Shown piece by piece: positions 33,277 to 42,710 of a stretch of DNA of 64,000 nt. The notes beneath the pieces were generated by a model that was given only the letters and a program-made list of their open reading frames with translations, was not told where the DNA came from and did no database searches. Source of the DNA: Pseudomonadota bacterium (GTDB lineage: Bacteria; Desulfobacterota; Desulfobacteria; Desulfobacterales; RPRI01); contig JAHITX010000117.1 in the NCBI GenBank assembly GCA_018817425.1, positions 1 through 64,000 on the forward strand. Reading direction: 5' to 3'. Each line of letters begins with the position of its first letter. Position 1 is the first letter of the stretch. Both the position numbers and the translations under genes were made by a program.

Positions 33277-34326
33277 TCACATTTTTACCCTCCGTTTAAT
33301 TAAAAGGCCTATAACAACAGGAGCGCCGAAAAAAGCGGTGATTGCCGATAAAGGCAGCTCAACGGGGGAAAGCAGCATCCTTGCAATCAGATCGCACAGA
33401 CTGGTAACCAGCGCTCCCATCAGGCAGGCACCGGGTATAAGGATTCTATTATCTGAAGTACCAAAACCGAGACGAGCCATATGAGGTACTGCCAATCCCA
33501 CGAATGCCACCGGGCCTGCCACGGATGTGACCATGCCCGCCAGAGCGCAGGCGAACAGCAGAATCAGAATGCGGAATCTGCGAATGTTGACTCCCATTGA
33601 AGCTGCATATTCTTCACCCAGTAAAAATGCGTTTAAAGGCTTGCTCAGCATATAAATAAGGACCAGGATGAGCCCACCCAAAAAAAGCATTACCGAAATT
33701 TCATTCCACTTGAAGCCTGAAAAACTTCCCAGCTGCCAGAGGACAAAGCCCTTGATTTTTTCCTTTTCCGCAAGGGCGGTGAGGATGGCGGTAACTGCAC
33801 TGCATAAATATCCCATCATCAGCCCTACGATAAGCAGAGTAACCCCGCTTTTTACACGTGATGCAACTGCTACAACGATCAGCATTACTCCATATGCGCC
33901 TGCAAAAGCTGCTATCGTGGTCATGAAGGGCGAAAGCACGGTCATGCCGACTGTCAGTGTGGTCAGCATGACAAATGAAACCATCACCGTTGCGCCTGAA
34001 GAGATTCCCAAGATAAAGGGTCCCACGATAGGATTACGGAAATATACCTGAAGAAGCAGTCCTGAAACAGCAAGGTATGCGCCTCCCAATACTGCGGCGA
34101 TAGCCCTGGGAATGCGGATTTTCCAGATAATAGATGATATTGTGTTAACGTCGTGTGAACTTATCAGAGCTTGCAGAATTTCAGATAAAGAAATGGAAAC
34201 TGATCCGATACCTATATTGAGCATTACCAGACAGGCAGTTATAATCCCCAAAAGGGCAAAAACAACCGCAGGTCTGCGCCAGGTTACAGGGTTAACACAG
34301 GAAAGAGCTGATTCGGCTGTTGTCAT
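33277..34326 (-). CDS. btuC: BtuC-like FecCD-family permease
   Basis: A 349-aa inner-membrane permease with about ten spans and the family motifs LLQVYFRNPIVGPFILGISSGA (roughly residues 91-112) and FVGLAVPHMARL near the C-terminus (ATPase contact). It imports corrinoids, haem or siderophores from a periplasmic binding protein. The ATG overlaps the stop of the BtuF-like gene, and the ATPase gene follows 22 bases later. A cobalamin riboswitch operon makes corrinoid the best guess. Confidence 0.9.
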   Translation of the reverse strand: MTTAESALSCVNPVTWRRPAVVFALLGIITACLVMLNIGIGSVSISLSEILQALISSHDVNTISSIIWKIRIPRAIAAVLGGAYLAVSGLLLQVYFRNPIVGPFILGISSGATVMVSFVMLTTLTVGMTVLSPFMTTIAAFAGAYGVMLIVVAVASRVKSGVTLLIVGLMMGYLCSAVTAILTALAEKEKIKGFVLWQLGSFSGFKWNEISVMLFLGGLILVLIYMLSKPLNAFLLGEEYAASMGVNIRRFRILILLFACALAGMVTSVAGPVAFVGLAVPHMARLGFGTSDNRILIPGACLMGALVTSLCDLIARMLLSPVELPLSAITAFFGAPVVIGLLIKRRVKM

Positions 34327-35444
34327 ATAAGGCCTCCGATATCAGGCGGATCAGTGTCAGGCAGTTCGGTAAAATACCGGCGTTTAAAATCGGGATAGAG
34401 TTTGGGATGAATAATGGCGGCGATTTCCGTTAGTATTTCATCCAGATGGTCGCCTGATTGAACATAATGGGGTAAAGGTGCATAGACTTTGCCTGACTTT
34501 AAAGGCTTGATATCTGAAAACAGTGGATTCATCCGGGCCAGAGCCGCTTTGGAAGTGGCTCCGTATTCCTTTGTGCGGTAGGTAAACAGTATATCGGCTT
34601 CTTCGCCGCTATACAGGAAACGTTCTACAGATATCTCGATACAGGAAGTACCGTAAACATCCTCAAACAGATAATCGCTTTGGGTAAGTCCGATCAGTTC
34701 ACCGACCCAGGCATTTCCGGGTTCAACCAATACCCTTTTTTCGTAAATATCACCCCACATCACCTTGGGCGCAGATCCGGCATTGGCTGTCTTTTCGCGA
34801 ATCTCAAGCAACGTATTGTTCACTCGGTCGAAAAAGGCGGTTGCCTCTGCTTCACGATTGAAAAAAGGAGCCAGAAACTGCACAAAACGCATCCGGGCAT
34901 TGAGGCACATGGCAGTCGGTGTTGAGGTGACTGCGCAGGGGATGCCGAGTTCATCAAGCATGGGTATTATGGAAGGGTCCCAGGTCAGCACCAGTTCAGG
35001 GCTTTGTTGTTTTATACGTTCGTAATCGATACTGCTCGCATCACCTAAATATGCGATTTTGCCTGAAGCTAATCCCTGCTTTACTTCTTTGATATACCAA
35101 TTGCCGGCAGGATTTGTAACACCCACCAGAACTTCTTCCAATACACCCAAAGCACGCAATACTGCTACATCAAAAAACCCATAGGCTACAACACGTTTTA
35201 CAGGAGTTCTGACAATTTTTACAGGATCTACATCTTTTGGTGCCGGTATATTGCGCGGAATCAAGACCAGCATGCGCCCTGCTCCGTCATGCACATCAAT
35301 ACGGTCTTTTGAAATCCGGTTTAGCGTAAATTCGCCGATCTGGACAAAAGATTGTTGTTTATCGGGGTTGGCCTGGCTGCAACCGATAATAATCAATGCA
35401 ATCAGGATAGGCGACAGGCGCCGTATATTTTTATTATCGTTCAT
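34323..35444 (-). CDS. btuF: BtuF-like periplasmic binding lipoprotein
   Basis: A 373-aa class III (TroA/BtuF-fold) solute-binding protein. The N-terminus MNDNKNIRRLSPILIALIIIGCS has a lipobox with Cys at about residue 22, so it is probably anchored to the inner membrane. Segments VVAYGFFDVAVLRALG, YLGDASSIDYERIKQQSPELVL and MLDELGIPCAVTSTPT fit the family. It hands the substrate to the BtuC-like permease encoded next. It is coupled by a 4-base overlap to the ResB-like gene upstream. Confidence 0.88.
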   Translation of the reverse strand: MNDNKNIRRLSPILIALIIIGCSQANPDKQQSFVQIGEFTLNRISKDRIDVHDGAGRMLVLIPRNIPAPKDVDPVKIVRTPVKRVVAYGFFDVAVLRALGVLEEVLVGVTNPAGNWYIKEVKQGLASGKIAYLGDASSIDYERIKQQSPELVLTWDPSIIPMLDELGIPCAVTSTPTAMCLNARMRFVQFLAPFFNREAEATAFFDRVNNTLLEIREKTANAGSAPKVMWGDIYEKRVLVEPGNAWVGELIGLTQSDYLFEDVYGTSCIEISVERFLYSGEEADILFTYRTKEYGATSKAALARMNPLFSDIKPLKSGKVYAPLPHYVQSGDHLDEILTEIAAIIHPKLYPDFKRRYFTELPDTDPPDIGGLI

Positions 35445-36274
35445 AAAGACTCCTTTGTATATTTTTTAAAAAAAATCCATTCGGCCAGATACATGAAAAG
35501 ACCTGCTGTAAAAAGAATTATACCGGCTATATACACGCATACACCCGGGTCTTTGCGGATGTTCATATCTATGCGTACCCGGATTGCCATACCGTCTTTT
35601 TTCCTGGGAGCAAAATTTTTAAGAAAAATGCCGTAACCTTTAAACCATACCGGTTGGTTGTAACTAAGCACGGCGGTCTTGTTGTAGTCGCCATCGGTTA
35701 ACAGCAGTTTCGCCCGGGGGCTTATTACATAGTTGTTTAAAAATGCCAGCCGGTCACCATGGTAGTATACAGGTTCAAATGACTCAAAGGTGATTTGGGC
35801 GGTCTTGCCCGGCAAAGTAATAGTTGTGCCGGGAACCATAGTTTGGCTGACAATAACTTGAGCCGAAATATAACTGAAAAGGTATCCGACCAGTAGAATG
35901 ATCATGGCATAGTGCATTATATGGGGAGAGAATTTAAAGAGAAAACGCTGTATACCGAAATGTTCTCGTGACCGTATCAACAAAATAACCCTGTCCGTCG
36001 TGCAGGCAAAAGTGTTGATACATAACAGAGTCAATAAGCCAAGCAGGATGAAAAACCATGCTGTGTATAAGAGGTTATGGCGGCCATAAGTTTCTATCCA
36101 GGCAGTCAGACCGATGTCGTTTAACGACGCAAAAAGGTTTGTTCTACGATTAATGCTGATATATCCGTAAGTCAGGTCAGCTGTGAGCAACAGGCATAAG
36201 ACCACTGTCAGGTGAATACTGCCGAGTTTGCGCCATATATATGATAATTGTTTTATCATGTTTAAAACGGCCAT
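35441..36274 (-). CDS. ResB-like cytochrome c biogenesis protein
   Basis: A 277-aa membrane protein resembling a short ResB/Ccs1. It has spans near residues 18-36, 55-80 and 110-130 and a C-terminal one (about 250-270), with a periplasmic beta-rich loop (GTTITLPGKTAQITFESFEPV). Full ResB proteins are larger. System II cytochrome c assembly uses ResB and CcsA to carry haem across the membrane. Here the pair is placed between TonB-motor and BtuF genes, so it may move or protect a tetrapyrrole other than haem. The start at 36274 is chosen from position; ATG 36259 is an alternative. Confidence 0.7.
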   Translation of the reverse strand: MAVLNMIKQLSYIWRKLGSIHLTVVLCLLLTADLTYGYISINRRTNLFASLNDIGLTAWIETYGRHNLLYTAWFFILLGLLTLLCINTFACTTDRVILLIRSREHFGIQRFLFKFSPHIMHYAMIILLVGYLFSYISAQVIVSQTMVPGTTITLPGKTAQITFESFEPVYYHGDRLAFLNNYVISPRAKLLLTDGDYNKTAVLSYNQPVWFKGYGIFLKNFAPRKKDGMAIRVRIDMNIRKDPGVCVYIAGIILFTAGLFMYLAEWIFFKKYTKESL

Positions 36275-37086
36275 CGAAAGGGACCTAAATCCGGTATACT
36301 GTTTAATCCTAAAATCAAAAATACACCTGATGCGGCATAACAACCGCGGGCTTGGGGCGTCCAGGTTCCTGTATGATGAAGGTGGAGCAGGCAGATGTAA
36401 AAAAACCAGATGGCCATAGTAGTGGTAATGGCTGCATCATCCCAGACTACCGGCGTGCCCCATCCTATATATGACCACAGTTCGCCGGAAAACATTGAAA
36501 GGGTCAGGAGTGAAAATCCCCAAACTATCCAACGCATAGAACACTGAAGAAAATACCGGGATTGTAAAACGGGAATAATACGATAGGTCAGGATACCGAT
36601 AATGCTTTTCCTGGTTTCGTTTTTTCCTTGTTTTCTTTTACTGCCGATAAACCCCGCTATTGCCCAGGCCGATCCGGTAAGAAAACAACTCTTGCCGGTT
36701 ACACCGAATAGCAGAAACAAGTGGGACAAAACGGTTTTTGATTTGATAAACGGCATATAAAAATCTTTGGGGAAAAATACGGCTGTTAAAGACAAAAACA
36801 AAATCAGAAAAAGAATTAAACGAAAAACTGTGTTGTTTTCATAATTTTTTTTATTAAATATCGACAGTATTCCCAGACAAAACGGCAAAGCAACTGGCCC
36901 TAAGTACATGGGCAGCATAGGCCACGCTGCAAGATAGCGCAAAGTAAGGGAGGCTGCATTGGCGGCCAGAGCCGCTAGCATAAAAATCAAAACGGTTATA
37001 GGCTTTTTCCTGAAAACAAGTGCACTTACAAGGCTTAAACCATAGAAAACAGCGGCGGTTTTGAAAAGGATCTGAGCGGAAATCAT
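36262..37086 (-). CDS. CcsA-like cytochrome c assembly protein
   Basis: A 274-aa protein with about eight spans, like CcsA/HemX. The tryptophan-rich motif of haem handling proteins appears in altered form near residues 210-225 (WSYIGWGTPVVWDDAAI), where typical CcsA has WGxYWxWDPKE. The following His pair (LLHLHH) is kept. The altered motif suggests either a divergent haem translocase or a related tetrapyrrole handler. It overlaps the TPR gene by 4 bases. Confidence 0.7.
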   Translation of the reverse strand: MISAQILFKTAAVFYGLSLVSALVFRKKPITVLIFMLAALAANAASLTLRYLAAWPMLPMYLGPVALPFCLGILSIFNKKNYENNTVFRLILFLILFLSLTAVFFPKDFYMPFIKSKTVLSHLFLLFGVTGKSCFLTGSAWAIAGFIGSKRKQGKNETRKSIIGILTYRIIPVLQSRYFLQCSMRWIVWGFSLLTLSMFSGELWSYIGWGTPVVWDDAAITTTMAIWFFYICLLHLHHTGTWTPQARGCYAASGVFLILGLNSIPDLGPFRWPF

Positions 37087-38420
37087 GGCATAAAATTTCC
37101 CTTAAGCTGGTTCAAAGCTGAAATGGCAGCCTTTTTTTCCCGGTCATATCCGGAAGCTTTGGTAAATGCTTTCCGGCTGGCGGGGAAATCATTTATCTGC
37201 CAGGCGGCATAGCCGGCCATAAGCCAGGCGTGACCTGATTTGGGGCCTTTGTCCCGGGCCGCCAACAGGTAAGCTTCTGCGGCTTTGTCGTATTGCTTCA
37301 ACGCATAAAGCAGCTCACCTTTTAACATCATTAAATCTTTATCTTCCGGGGTCAGTCTGAATTTATTCATTACTTCAAGCGCAGTCTCAGGATTTCCGAG
37401 TTGCAGATAGGTCATAGCAAGATGCTGCAAAATTTGTTTATCCGCTTTTTCTTTCAGACAGGTTTCATATACCGGTACGGCCTTTACAGGTATGCCAACC
37501 TGAAGACTTAAATCGGCCAGAAGCTTTTTTTCCTCAAACGTTAAAGGAGTTAAAAAGGCGTACATGGTCAAGGCTGCCAAAGCCTCTTCGTATTGCCCGT
37601 CATTCAGACGGATGTTGACCAGAGCCTTCCACCATTTCTCCACTGTAGGGGCCTGCCCGGTTAAAGTCAGCGCCAGATCCAGTGCTTCGGCAGACATGTT
37701 GAGCTGAACATATTGATAAAGCAAAATTTCCTGCCATTGAATCTGTTTGTCACCAGTGTAGATATGCGCAAGTTCCCGAATGTAAGGCAACGCACGCCGG
37801 GCCTGATCATCAGCCAGCAGGGCATGCACCAGGTTTTCTTTCCATTCCGGTTTAACGGCGTCAGTATGTGCGGCAAGCAACAGTTCAAATACTTTAATGG
37901 AACGCTGATAGTCTTTTGCCATAAGGTTAGCGGCTGCACTGAAATAAAGATATTCGGGATTTTTTTCTTCGGCGTTTTCATAACCTTTAAGAAAGCAATG
38001 TGCGGCACGGGAGTATTGTTGCAGTTCATAACAGGCCTTGGCCATGTTCAGCCATGCGAAAGCATGAGAAGTATTTCTGGTTACGGCCCGGTCATAGGCT
38101 TTTATCGCTGATTTATACTGTTCCTGCAATAAGTAACAATTACCCAGAGTAAAGTATATTTCACAATGATGATAGCCTCTGGGATCTTGTTCGCCGCTTT
38201 CCGGTAACGGGCCACCACGAGCAAGGAAGGTTTGAAGAGTTTTTTCAGCGTGTTGGTATTCTTTTTTTTCCAACATGGGGTTTATCTTGCTCAACACCAT
38301 GCGCACGGCCAGGGGGAGTTTTTTAAACTCTGTGTGTTCTCCTGCATGCAATGCCACAGGCAGCAGTAAAACTACTAATATTATACCGATAGCACATTTA
38401 TGAAAAAATATCTTAGTCAC
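37083..38420 (-). CDS. Exported TPR-repeat protein
   Basis: A 445-aa protein from a GTG start at 38420, chosen because GGAG lies seven bases upstream and the gene then begins right after the tonB stop. An in-frame ATG at 38459 lies inside tonB. It has a signal sequence (VTKIFFHKCAIGIILVVLLL, cleaved near LHAGE) followed by about eight tetratricopeptide repeats (for example ALDLALTLTG, AWLNMAKACYELQQYSRAAH). Such periplasmic TPR proteins commonly follow TonB2/TtpC-type operons and probably assist complex assembly or receptor contact. Confidence 0.82.
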   Translation of the reverse strand: MTKIFFHKCAIGIILVVLLLPVALHAGEHTEFKKLPLAVRMVLSKINPMLEKKEYQHAEKTLQTFLARGGPLPESGEQDPRGYHHCEIYFTLGNCYLLQEQYKSAIKAYDRAVTRNTSHAFAWLNMAKACYELQQYSRAAHCFLKGYENAEEKNPEYLYFSAAANLMAKDYQRSIKVFELLLAAHTDAVKPEWKENLVHALLADDQARRALPYIRELAHIYTGDKQIQWQEILLYQYVQLNMSAEALDLALTLTGQAPTVEKWWKALVNIRLNDGQYEEALAALTMYAFLTPLTFEEKKLLADLSLQVGIPVKAVPVYETCLKEKADKQILQHLAMTYLQLGNPETALEVMNKFRLTPEDKDLMMLKGELLYALKQYDKAAEAYLLAARDKGPKSGHAWLMAGYAAWQINDFPASRKAFTKASGYDREKKAAISALNQLKGNFMP

Positions 38421-38424
38421 TTTG

Positions 38425-39120
38425 TTACTCCAACTCGAAACGTATGATTGTTTCAACACTTGCTTTGACGGGCATGCCTTCCAAAGTTCCGGGTTTAAAA
38501 CGCCAGCTGCTGACGCAGCGCTTTACACTTTGTTCAAAGATACCGGGAGGATCGGCTTCAATAATATTGATATTGTTGACACTTCCTTTTTCATCAACCA
38601 AAAACGAGATCCTGACCCAACCTTCGATGCTGCGCCTCCTGGCCCGCAAGGGGTACACAGGAGGAATGCGAACCAAAGTTGTCAGGGGAGCATCCAATTG
38701 ACCTGTGGAAAAAATATCCGTCTGACCGATTGGCGGAGCACTTTTAAAAGTCGGTAAATCCAAAGTGGCTGGTCCGCCGGGCAGCCGCGGATTGATTGTA
38801 AACGGCAGTGTCAGTCTGGTTTCTGTTGGCCGGGATGCTTTGGGTTGTTTATCAGGTTTTGTTTTGGGCGGGTCCGGAGGTTTGACGGTTTTGCGTTTTA
38901 CTTCGGTTTCCGGCCTTTTAACCCTGATTACGTTAACTTGGGGTACGATGGTTTCTATAGATAAACCGGGTGGCGAAGTGTCCATAAGGTGGGGCATAAG
39001 AAGAAACAGGATCAGATTTATTCCTGTTGCAGTGAATCCTGACCAAATCCAGGTTCCCCGCTTTTGCCTGGAGAACTCGTCAAAATATCCGGATTGTTTC
39101 GATTGGTTCCCCTTTGTCAT
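38425..39120 (-). CDS. tonB: TonB energy transducer
   Basis: A 231-aa inner-membrane-anchored TonB. It has an N-terminal membrane span (about residues 28-48), a Pro/Lys-rich spacer (KPPDPPKTKPDKQPK near 80-95) and a C-terminal TonB domain (VYPLRARRRSIEGWVRISFL ... WRFKPGTLEG). It transmits the proton-motive force, collected by the neighbouring ExbB and ExbD, to the TonB-dependent receptors in this window. The presence of tonB inside a cobalamin riboswitch operon makes this a dedicated corrinoid motor. Confidence 0.93.
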   Translation of the reverse strand: MTKGNQSKQSGYFDEFSRQKRGTWIWSGFTATGINLILFLLMPHLMDTSPPGLSIETIVPQVNVIRVKRPETEVKRKTVKPPDPPKTKPDKQPKASRPTETRLTLPFTINPRLPGGPATLDLPTFKSAPPIGQTDIFSTGQLDAPLTTLVRIPPVYPLRARRRSIEGWVRISFLVDEKGSVNNINIIEADPPGIFEQSVKRCVSSWRFKPGTLEGMPVKASVETIIRFELE

Positions 39121-39132
39121 GAAATACTTCTC

Positions 39133-39552
39133 CTAAGATCCTTCAGGTATGCTTGCCGCCAGGGCGACATTTTTAGCTCCTGCCAGGCGGCATCCGTCCA
39201 TTATCTGAATGGCGATACCGGTGCTGCTGATTTTGTCTGCAACTACCACAACAGCGCCTTCGGGGTTTTCGGCCAGGGCCCGTTCCACATTGGCGCGGAC
39301 GGCGCGCGGGTCAATTTCCCGATGATCCATAAAAATCCTGTTGCTCTGGTCAATGGCTATTAAAATAGTGGCCTTGTTTTTTACAACTGCAGTTGAGGCT
39401 GTAGGCCGGTTGATATCGATGCCGGTTTCTTTTACAAAGCTTGTGGTTACTAAAAAGAAAATCAACAGGATGAATACCATATCGATCAGTGGCGCCATAT
39501 TCAGTTCGCTAACTGATCTCTTGCCACGTCTTGCAGCAGTTATGTTAAGCAT
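39133..39552 (-). CDS. exbD: ExbD biopolymer transport protein
   Basis: A 139-aa ExbD/TolR. It has one N-terminal membrane span (MAPLIDMVFILLIFFLVTTSF, preceded by a short basic cytosolic tail) containing the essential Asp (about residue 24), and a periplasmic domain with TASTAVV ... TGIAIQIMDGCRLAGAKNVALA. It forms the proton channel with ExbB. Its ATG shares a base with the exbB stop, and it is 12 bases from tonB. Confidence 0.93.
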   Translation of the reverse strand: MLNITAARRGKRSVSELNMAPLIDMVFILLIFFLVTTSFVKETGIDINRPTASTAVVKNKATILIAIDQSNRIFMDHREIDPRAVRANVERALAENPEGAVVVVADKISSTGIAIQIMDGCRLAGAKNVALAASIPEGS

Positions 39553-40163
39553 TACAATCTCCTTCTAAGATAATAGCCTGCACGGGCTATGTGCTGTTGC
39601 AGATTTTGTGCACGGCGTTCTAAAAACCCTTTCATATACATTCCCGGAATAGCAATAAGCAGACCGGTTTGTGTAGTAATCAGTGCTTCGGAAATGCCTC
39701 CCGCCATGCCCTTTGCATTGCCGGTGCCGAAGGCGGATAAAATGTCGAAAGTGCCGATCATGCCAATAACTGTTCCAAGCAGTCCCAAAAGCGGGGCCAA
39801 GGCAGCAAGCGCCCCGATGAAGGACAAGTGTTCTACCAATGTTTGGTTTATGGTCAATACGGTTTCATCTAAAATAAAACGGTCAAGAATGCGGTCATTG
39901 CTTCGTTGTTGCAAAAATCTTGCTACCAAAAGTGATATTGCTCCGCGGTATATTTTGGGATCAGGCATACGATTTTCATTGATATGTTCCCACGCAGTTT
40001 TAAGATTCATGTTTTTGCGGTATAAGCGTCTGAAAAAAAAAGCCCGGTCAACAATAAGCAACCACATTAAAAGACTGACCACGGCCAGTGGAACCATAGT
40101 AATGCCGCCTGCTATAAAATAATCCTCAAGGTGCAAATATTCGTTAAACAGAATTTCAATCAC
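39552..40163 (-). CDS. exbB: ExbB/TolQ proton channel protein
   Basis: A 203-aa MotA/TolQ/ExbB protein with three membrane spans. The conserved block is LAPLLGLLGTVIGMIGTF (about residues 120-137), followed by GISEALITTQTGLLIAIPGMY. It forms the stator with the adjacent ExbD. Two ExbB-type genes in a row (this one and 40156-41595) match the TtpC-ExbB-ExbD-TonB arrangement of TonB2 systems. Confidence 0.92.
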   Translation of the reverse strand: MIEILFNEYLHLEDYFIAGGITMVPLAVVSLLMWLLIVDRAFFFRRLYRKNMNLKTAWEHINENRMPDPKIYRGAISLLVARFLQQRSNDRILDRFILDETVLTINQTLVEHLSFIGALAALAPLLGLLGTVIGMIGTFDILSAFGTGNAKGMAGGISEALITTQTGLLIAIPGMYMKGFLERRAQNLQQHIARAGYYLRRRL

Positions 40164-41595
40164 GCTGCCCCCGGTTTTTGTGAATGATATTAACCAGGGC
40201 CACGGCTTTTTCCTCCATTTCCCCTATTTTTTTGTCTACGGCACGGTTTAAAAGTGTTTGGGACAGCATCAGAGGTATTGCCACCGAAAGGCCGAGCATG
40301 GTAGTTACCAGGGCTTCCGATATGCCGCCTGACATAAGCCGTGGATCGCCAGTGCCATAAAGAGTTATTACATGGAATGTTTCGATCATACCGGTGACTG
40401 TGCCCAAAAGACCCAGAAGCGGCGCAATTGCAGCAAGCATTCCAAGTGTGGACAGAAACCGTTCCATAGGCGGAATCTCTTTTAAAATTGCTTCCTGCAA
40501 GGCATTTTCCATTTCTTCACGCTGCATTTCGCAACAAAGCAGGCCTGCGTTTATCACTCGTGCCACCGGTTTTTTTATGTGCAGCTCACAAGTTTGAGTA
40601 CATTCCCGCCATTTGTTTTCAGCAAATAAATTTTCGATTTGCCGGATCAGGCTGTTGGCATCAAATTTATTATGCAACAGGAAAAAGATACGTTCAAAGA
40701 TGATCAACAACCCTAGGGCAAATATTATCAGGATAGGCCAGACTATGGGGCCGCCTTTGGGGATAAGTTCACGGAGACTAAGATCATGAGTCAACTGTCG
40801 CAATGCTCCCCCGCGGGAAATATCTATGGTTACCGCTTCGTTTTTACCTTCAATATAGCGGGAAATATTTTTCTGCATTCGGCCTGATGGAAGACGGGAA
40901 AGGGCATAGAGTTTTCGGCCGGCAGGGGAGTAATTGCAAAATCCTGTCTCATTACCGACACGGTAAGCAGCAGTAAAAGGGCCCAAAACAAGTATGTCTG
41001 CGTTTGCATCCAGCCCGGCCCGGTCAATGATCATGCATTTTTGACGAACCACTGAACCTGAAGATTCAATCTGGTCATACAGTGCTTGTGCCAGGCCTCG
41101 TACATCATCCATTCCCGGAAATTGAGATTCACGGTTAATGGATTCAAGAAATGAGTAGCTATTTTTGCTAAGAGCAGTTTGCAGATTCTGTGTGACCATT
41201 GCATGAATATCTTTTGCGTTTACCCGGATCACTCCCACCAGCTCTTTGATCATGCTGTCTGTTTGGCTCAGTTTTTGGGTAAGCATATTTTCTGTTTCGT
41301 CCAATTGTTGTTGCTGAAAGGTCAAAGCATTAACTTCTTTATCCAGCTTTTGGTTTGTAGAAACAAGCTTAGCAATTGCGTTTTTAAGTTTTTCACGGTT
41401 CTCCATTATTTTTATCTTGCTTGAGGCGGCCTCCTTTTCGGAAGCGGTTTTTTCAGCAGTCGTTTTTTGCATTAATTCTTCTTTGGTCTGACGGATTTTT
41501 ATGGATAGATCCCGCATGTCCTGAGCATGTATAGGAAAGGGGGCCCAGCATATGCTTATGAGTATAAACAGTATCAATTTTATAGGTATCTTCAT
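40156..41595 (-). CDS. TtpC-like long MotA/TolQ/ExbB protein
   Basis: A 479-aa protein with a signal peptide (MKIPIKLILFILISICWAPF, cleaved near IHAQD). A long periplasmic coiled-coil region (about residues 30-135) follows, then a periplasmic domain. The C-terminal ExbB-like part has three spans and the block LGMLAAIAPLLGLLGTVTGM (about 386-405). This is the TtpC architecture, an accessory subunit required by TonB2 systems of Vibrio. It overlaps both neighbours by a few bases. Confidence 0.9.
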   Translation of the reverse strand: MKIPIKLILFILISICWAPFPIHAQDMRDLSIKIRQTKEELMQKTTAEKTASEKEAASSKIKIMENREKLKNAIAKLVSTNQKLDKEVNALTFQQQQLDETENMLTQKLSQTDSMIKELVGVIRVNAKDIHAMVTQNLQTALSKNSYSFLESINRESQFPGMDDVRGLAQALYDQIESSGSVVRQKCMIIDRAGLDANADILVLGPFTAAYRVGNETGFCNYSPAGRKLYALSRLPSGRMQKNISRYIEGKNEAVTIDISRGGALRQLTHDLSLRELIPKGGPIVWPILIIFALGLLIIFERIFFLLHNKFDANSLIRQIENLFAENKWRECTQTCELHIKKPVARVINAGLLCCEMQREEMENALQEAILKEIPPMERFLSTLGMLAAIAPLLGLLGTVTGMIETFHVITLYGTGDPRLMSGGISEALVTTMLGLSVAIPLMLSQTLLNRAVDKKIGEMEEKAVALVNIIHKNRGQRD

Positions 41596-42398
41596 TGCTT
41601 TGCGATCCTTCCTATGGGCAGGGTAAGCAGTTCCACCGGCAGCTGTTTGGCTGCGATATCAATGGCCGTTTTGATAGTGCGGTTGTAGGACCCGGATAAG
41701 GTTTGCCAGGTGTTTGTTGACAAGTTATAAAAACCGCAATGTTTTTGATCCAGACTCTGAAAAAACAAACTTAGCCTTCCCAGGCGAAAAATATTAACTA
41801 GCATGGTTTGTTTTTCGAAACTAATTGTTTGCTGGTAAGTTTCTATAGTAAAGCCATATTCGGCTTCAATCAAAAGTGCTTCCATTACTTTTCGATATTT
41901 CTCGCTGATATCTATACTTGGATCGGCCATAATGGTTTTTAGTTTTTCTACCCGCTGATTGCGTTCGGTTGCTAAAAAAGGCAGACTGTCTGATATCTGT
42001 AACTCTATATTATTTATGATTCCATCCAAAAACGGCCGGACTTGAGCAGTGATCTGTTCGATATCGGTAAGCTGTTTTTCCTTGGCAGCCAAACGTGTTT
42101 GAGTTGTTTCGATTTGTTGATTCAATTGCTCTTTTCGGGTTTTTAATTGCTCTTGTTGTTTCTGAAGCTCTTCGTACCCGGCTATCAGCTTTTCTTTCTC
42201 AAAACGCCAACTTTCTTCTTCTTGTTGGGTGGCTTGCCGGATTTTTATTGATTGTTGTACCGGTTGATCCAAACGCAAAACCGTATTATCTGCTGTTGCG
42301 GATGAATTAACCGAAAGAAGAAATATACTTGCTATTAATAGTATTAAAAGATTTTTTCTTATCACACGCAATTCTCCTGCCGGATGGTTGAAGATCAA
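41592..42398 (-). CDS. DUF3450 coiled-coil periplasmic protein
   Basis: A 268-aa exported protein. The hydrophobic signal (MIFNHPAGELRVIRKNLLILLIASIFLLS) is followed by a coiled coil at about residues 55-115 (EELQKQQEQLKTRKEQLNQQ). The C-terminal segments RVEKLKTIMADPSIDISEKYRKVMEALLIEAEYGFTIETY are typical of the DUF3450 family that precedes TtpC/ExbB genes. It is the first gene of the 16-gene riboswitch 3 operon. A Met at about residue 11 or a later start is possible, as the hydrophobic core begins only at residue 17. Confidence 0.88.
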   Translation of the reverse strand: MIFNHPAGELRVIRKNLLILLIASIFLLSVNSSATADNTVLRLDQPVQQSIKIRQATQQEEESWRFEKEKLIAGYEELQKQQEQLKTRKEQLNQQIETTQTRLAAKEKQLTDIEQITAQVRPFLDGIINNIELQISDSLPFLATERNQRVEKLKTIMADPSIDISEKYRKVMEALLIEAEYGFTIETYQQTISFEKQTMLVNIFRLGRLSLFFQSLDQKHCGFYNLSTNTWQTLSGSYNRTIKTAIDIAAKQLPVELLTLPIGRIAKQ

Positions 42399-42426
42399 GG
42401 CTCAAGGCGATTAGTATCGTCAGCCC

Positions 42427-42706
42427 AAAAAAAAATCCCGAACCGATTAAATCGGCCCGGGATTACCCTTTTTTATCCACAGACTTAAAAATACTTAACA
42501 ACCGGAAACGGCGCAGTCCTCGCGGCCGTAAACCCTATATATGCAGGCAGGTCTTCTGACTTTCGGATCACTCTACTTGCTACGCCTTCCCATCCATATG
42601 GACAGTGGCACACTCTTGCAGCTTTCGTCCCCGATCACAGCGGCGGGCCCGTCACCGATTCAAACGGTGTTCCCTATTAAGCTCAATTAAGAGCACCTTT
42701 ACATGA
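42427..42706 (-). promoter_or_regulatory. Cobalamin riboswitch 3 with terminator
   Basis: On the minus strand the aptamer (42706 down to 42541) reads AAAGGTGC, a GCTC/GAGC tip hairpin, TTAATAGGGAAC, GGGCCCGCCGCTGTGATCGGGG, GCCACTG, GGGAAGG and CAGAAGACCTGCC. A terminator hairpin at 42435-42462 is followed by a T-run. It lies 29 bases before the DUF3450 gene and should control the whole TonB-motor/BtuFCD/CobN operon. Confidence 0.93.
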
Positions 42707-42710
42707 GCAC

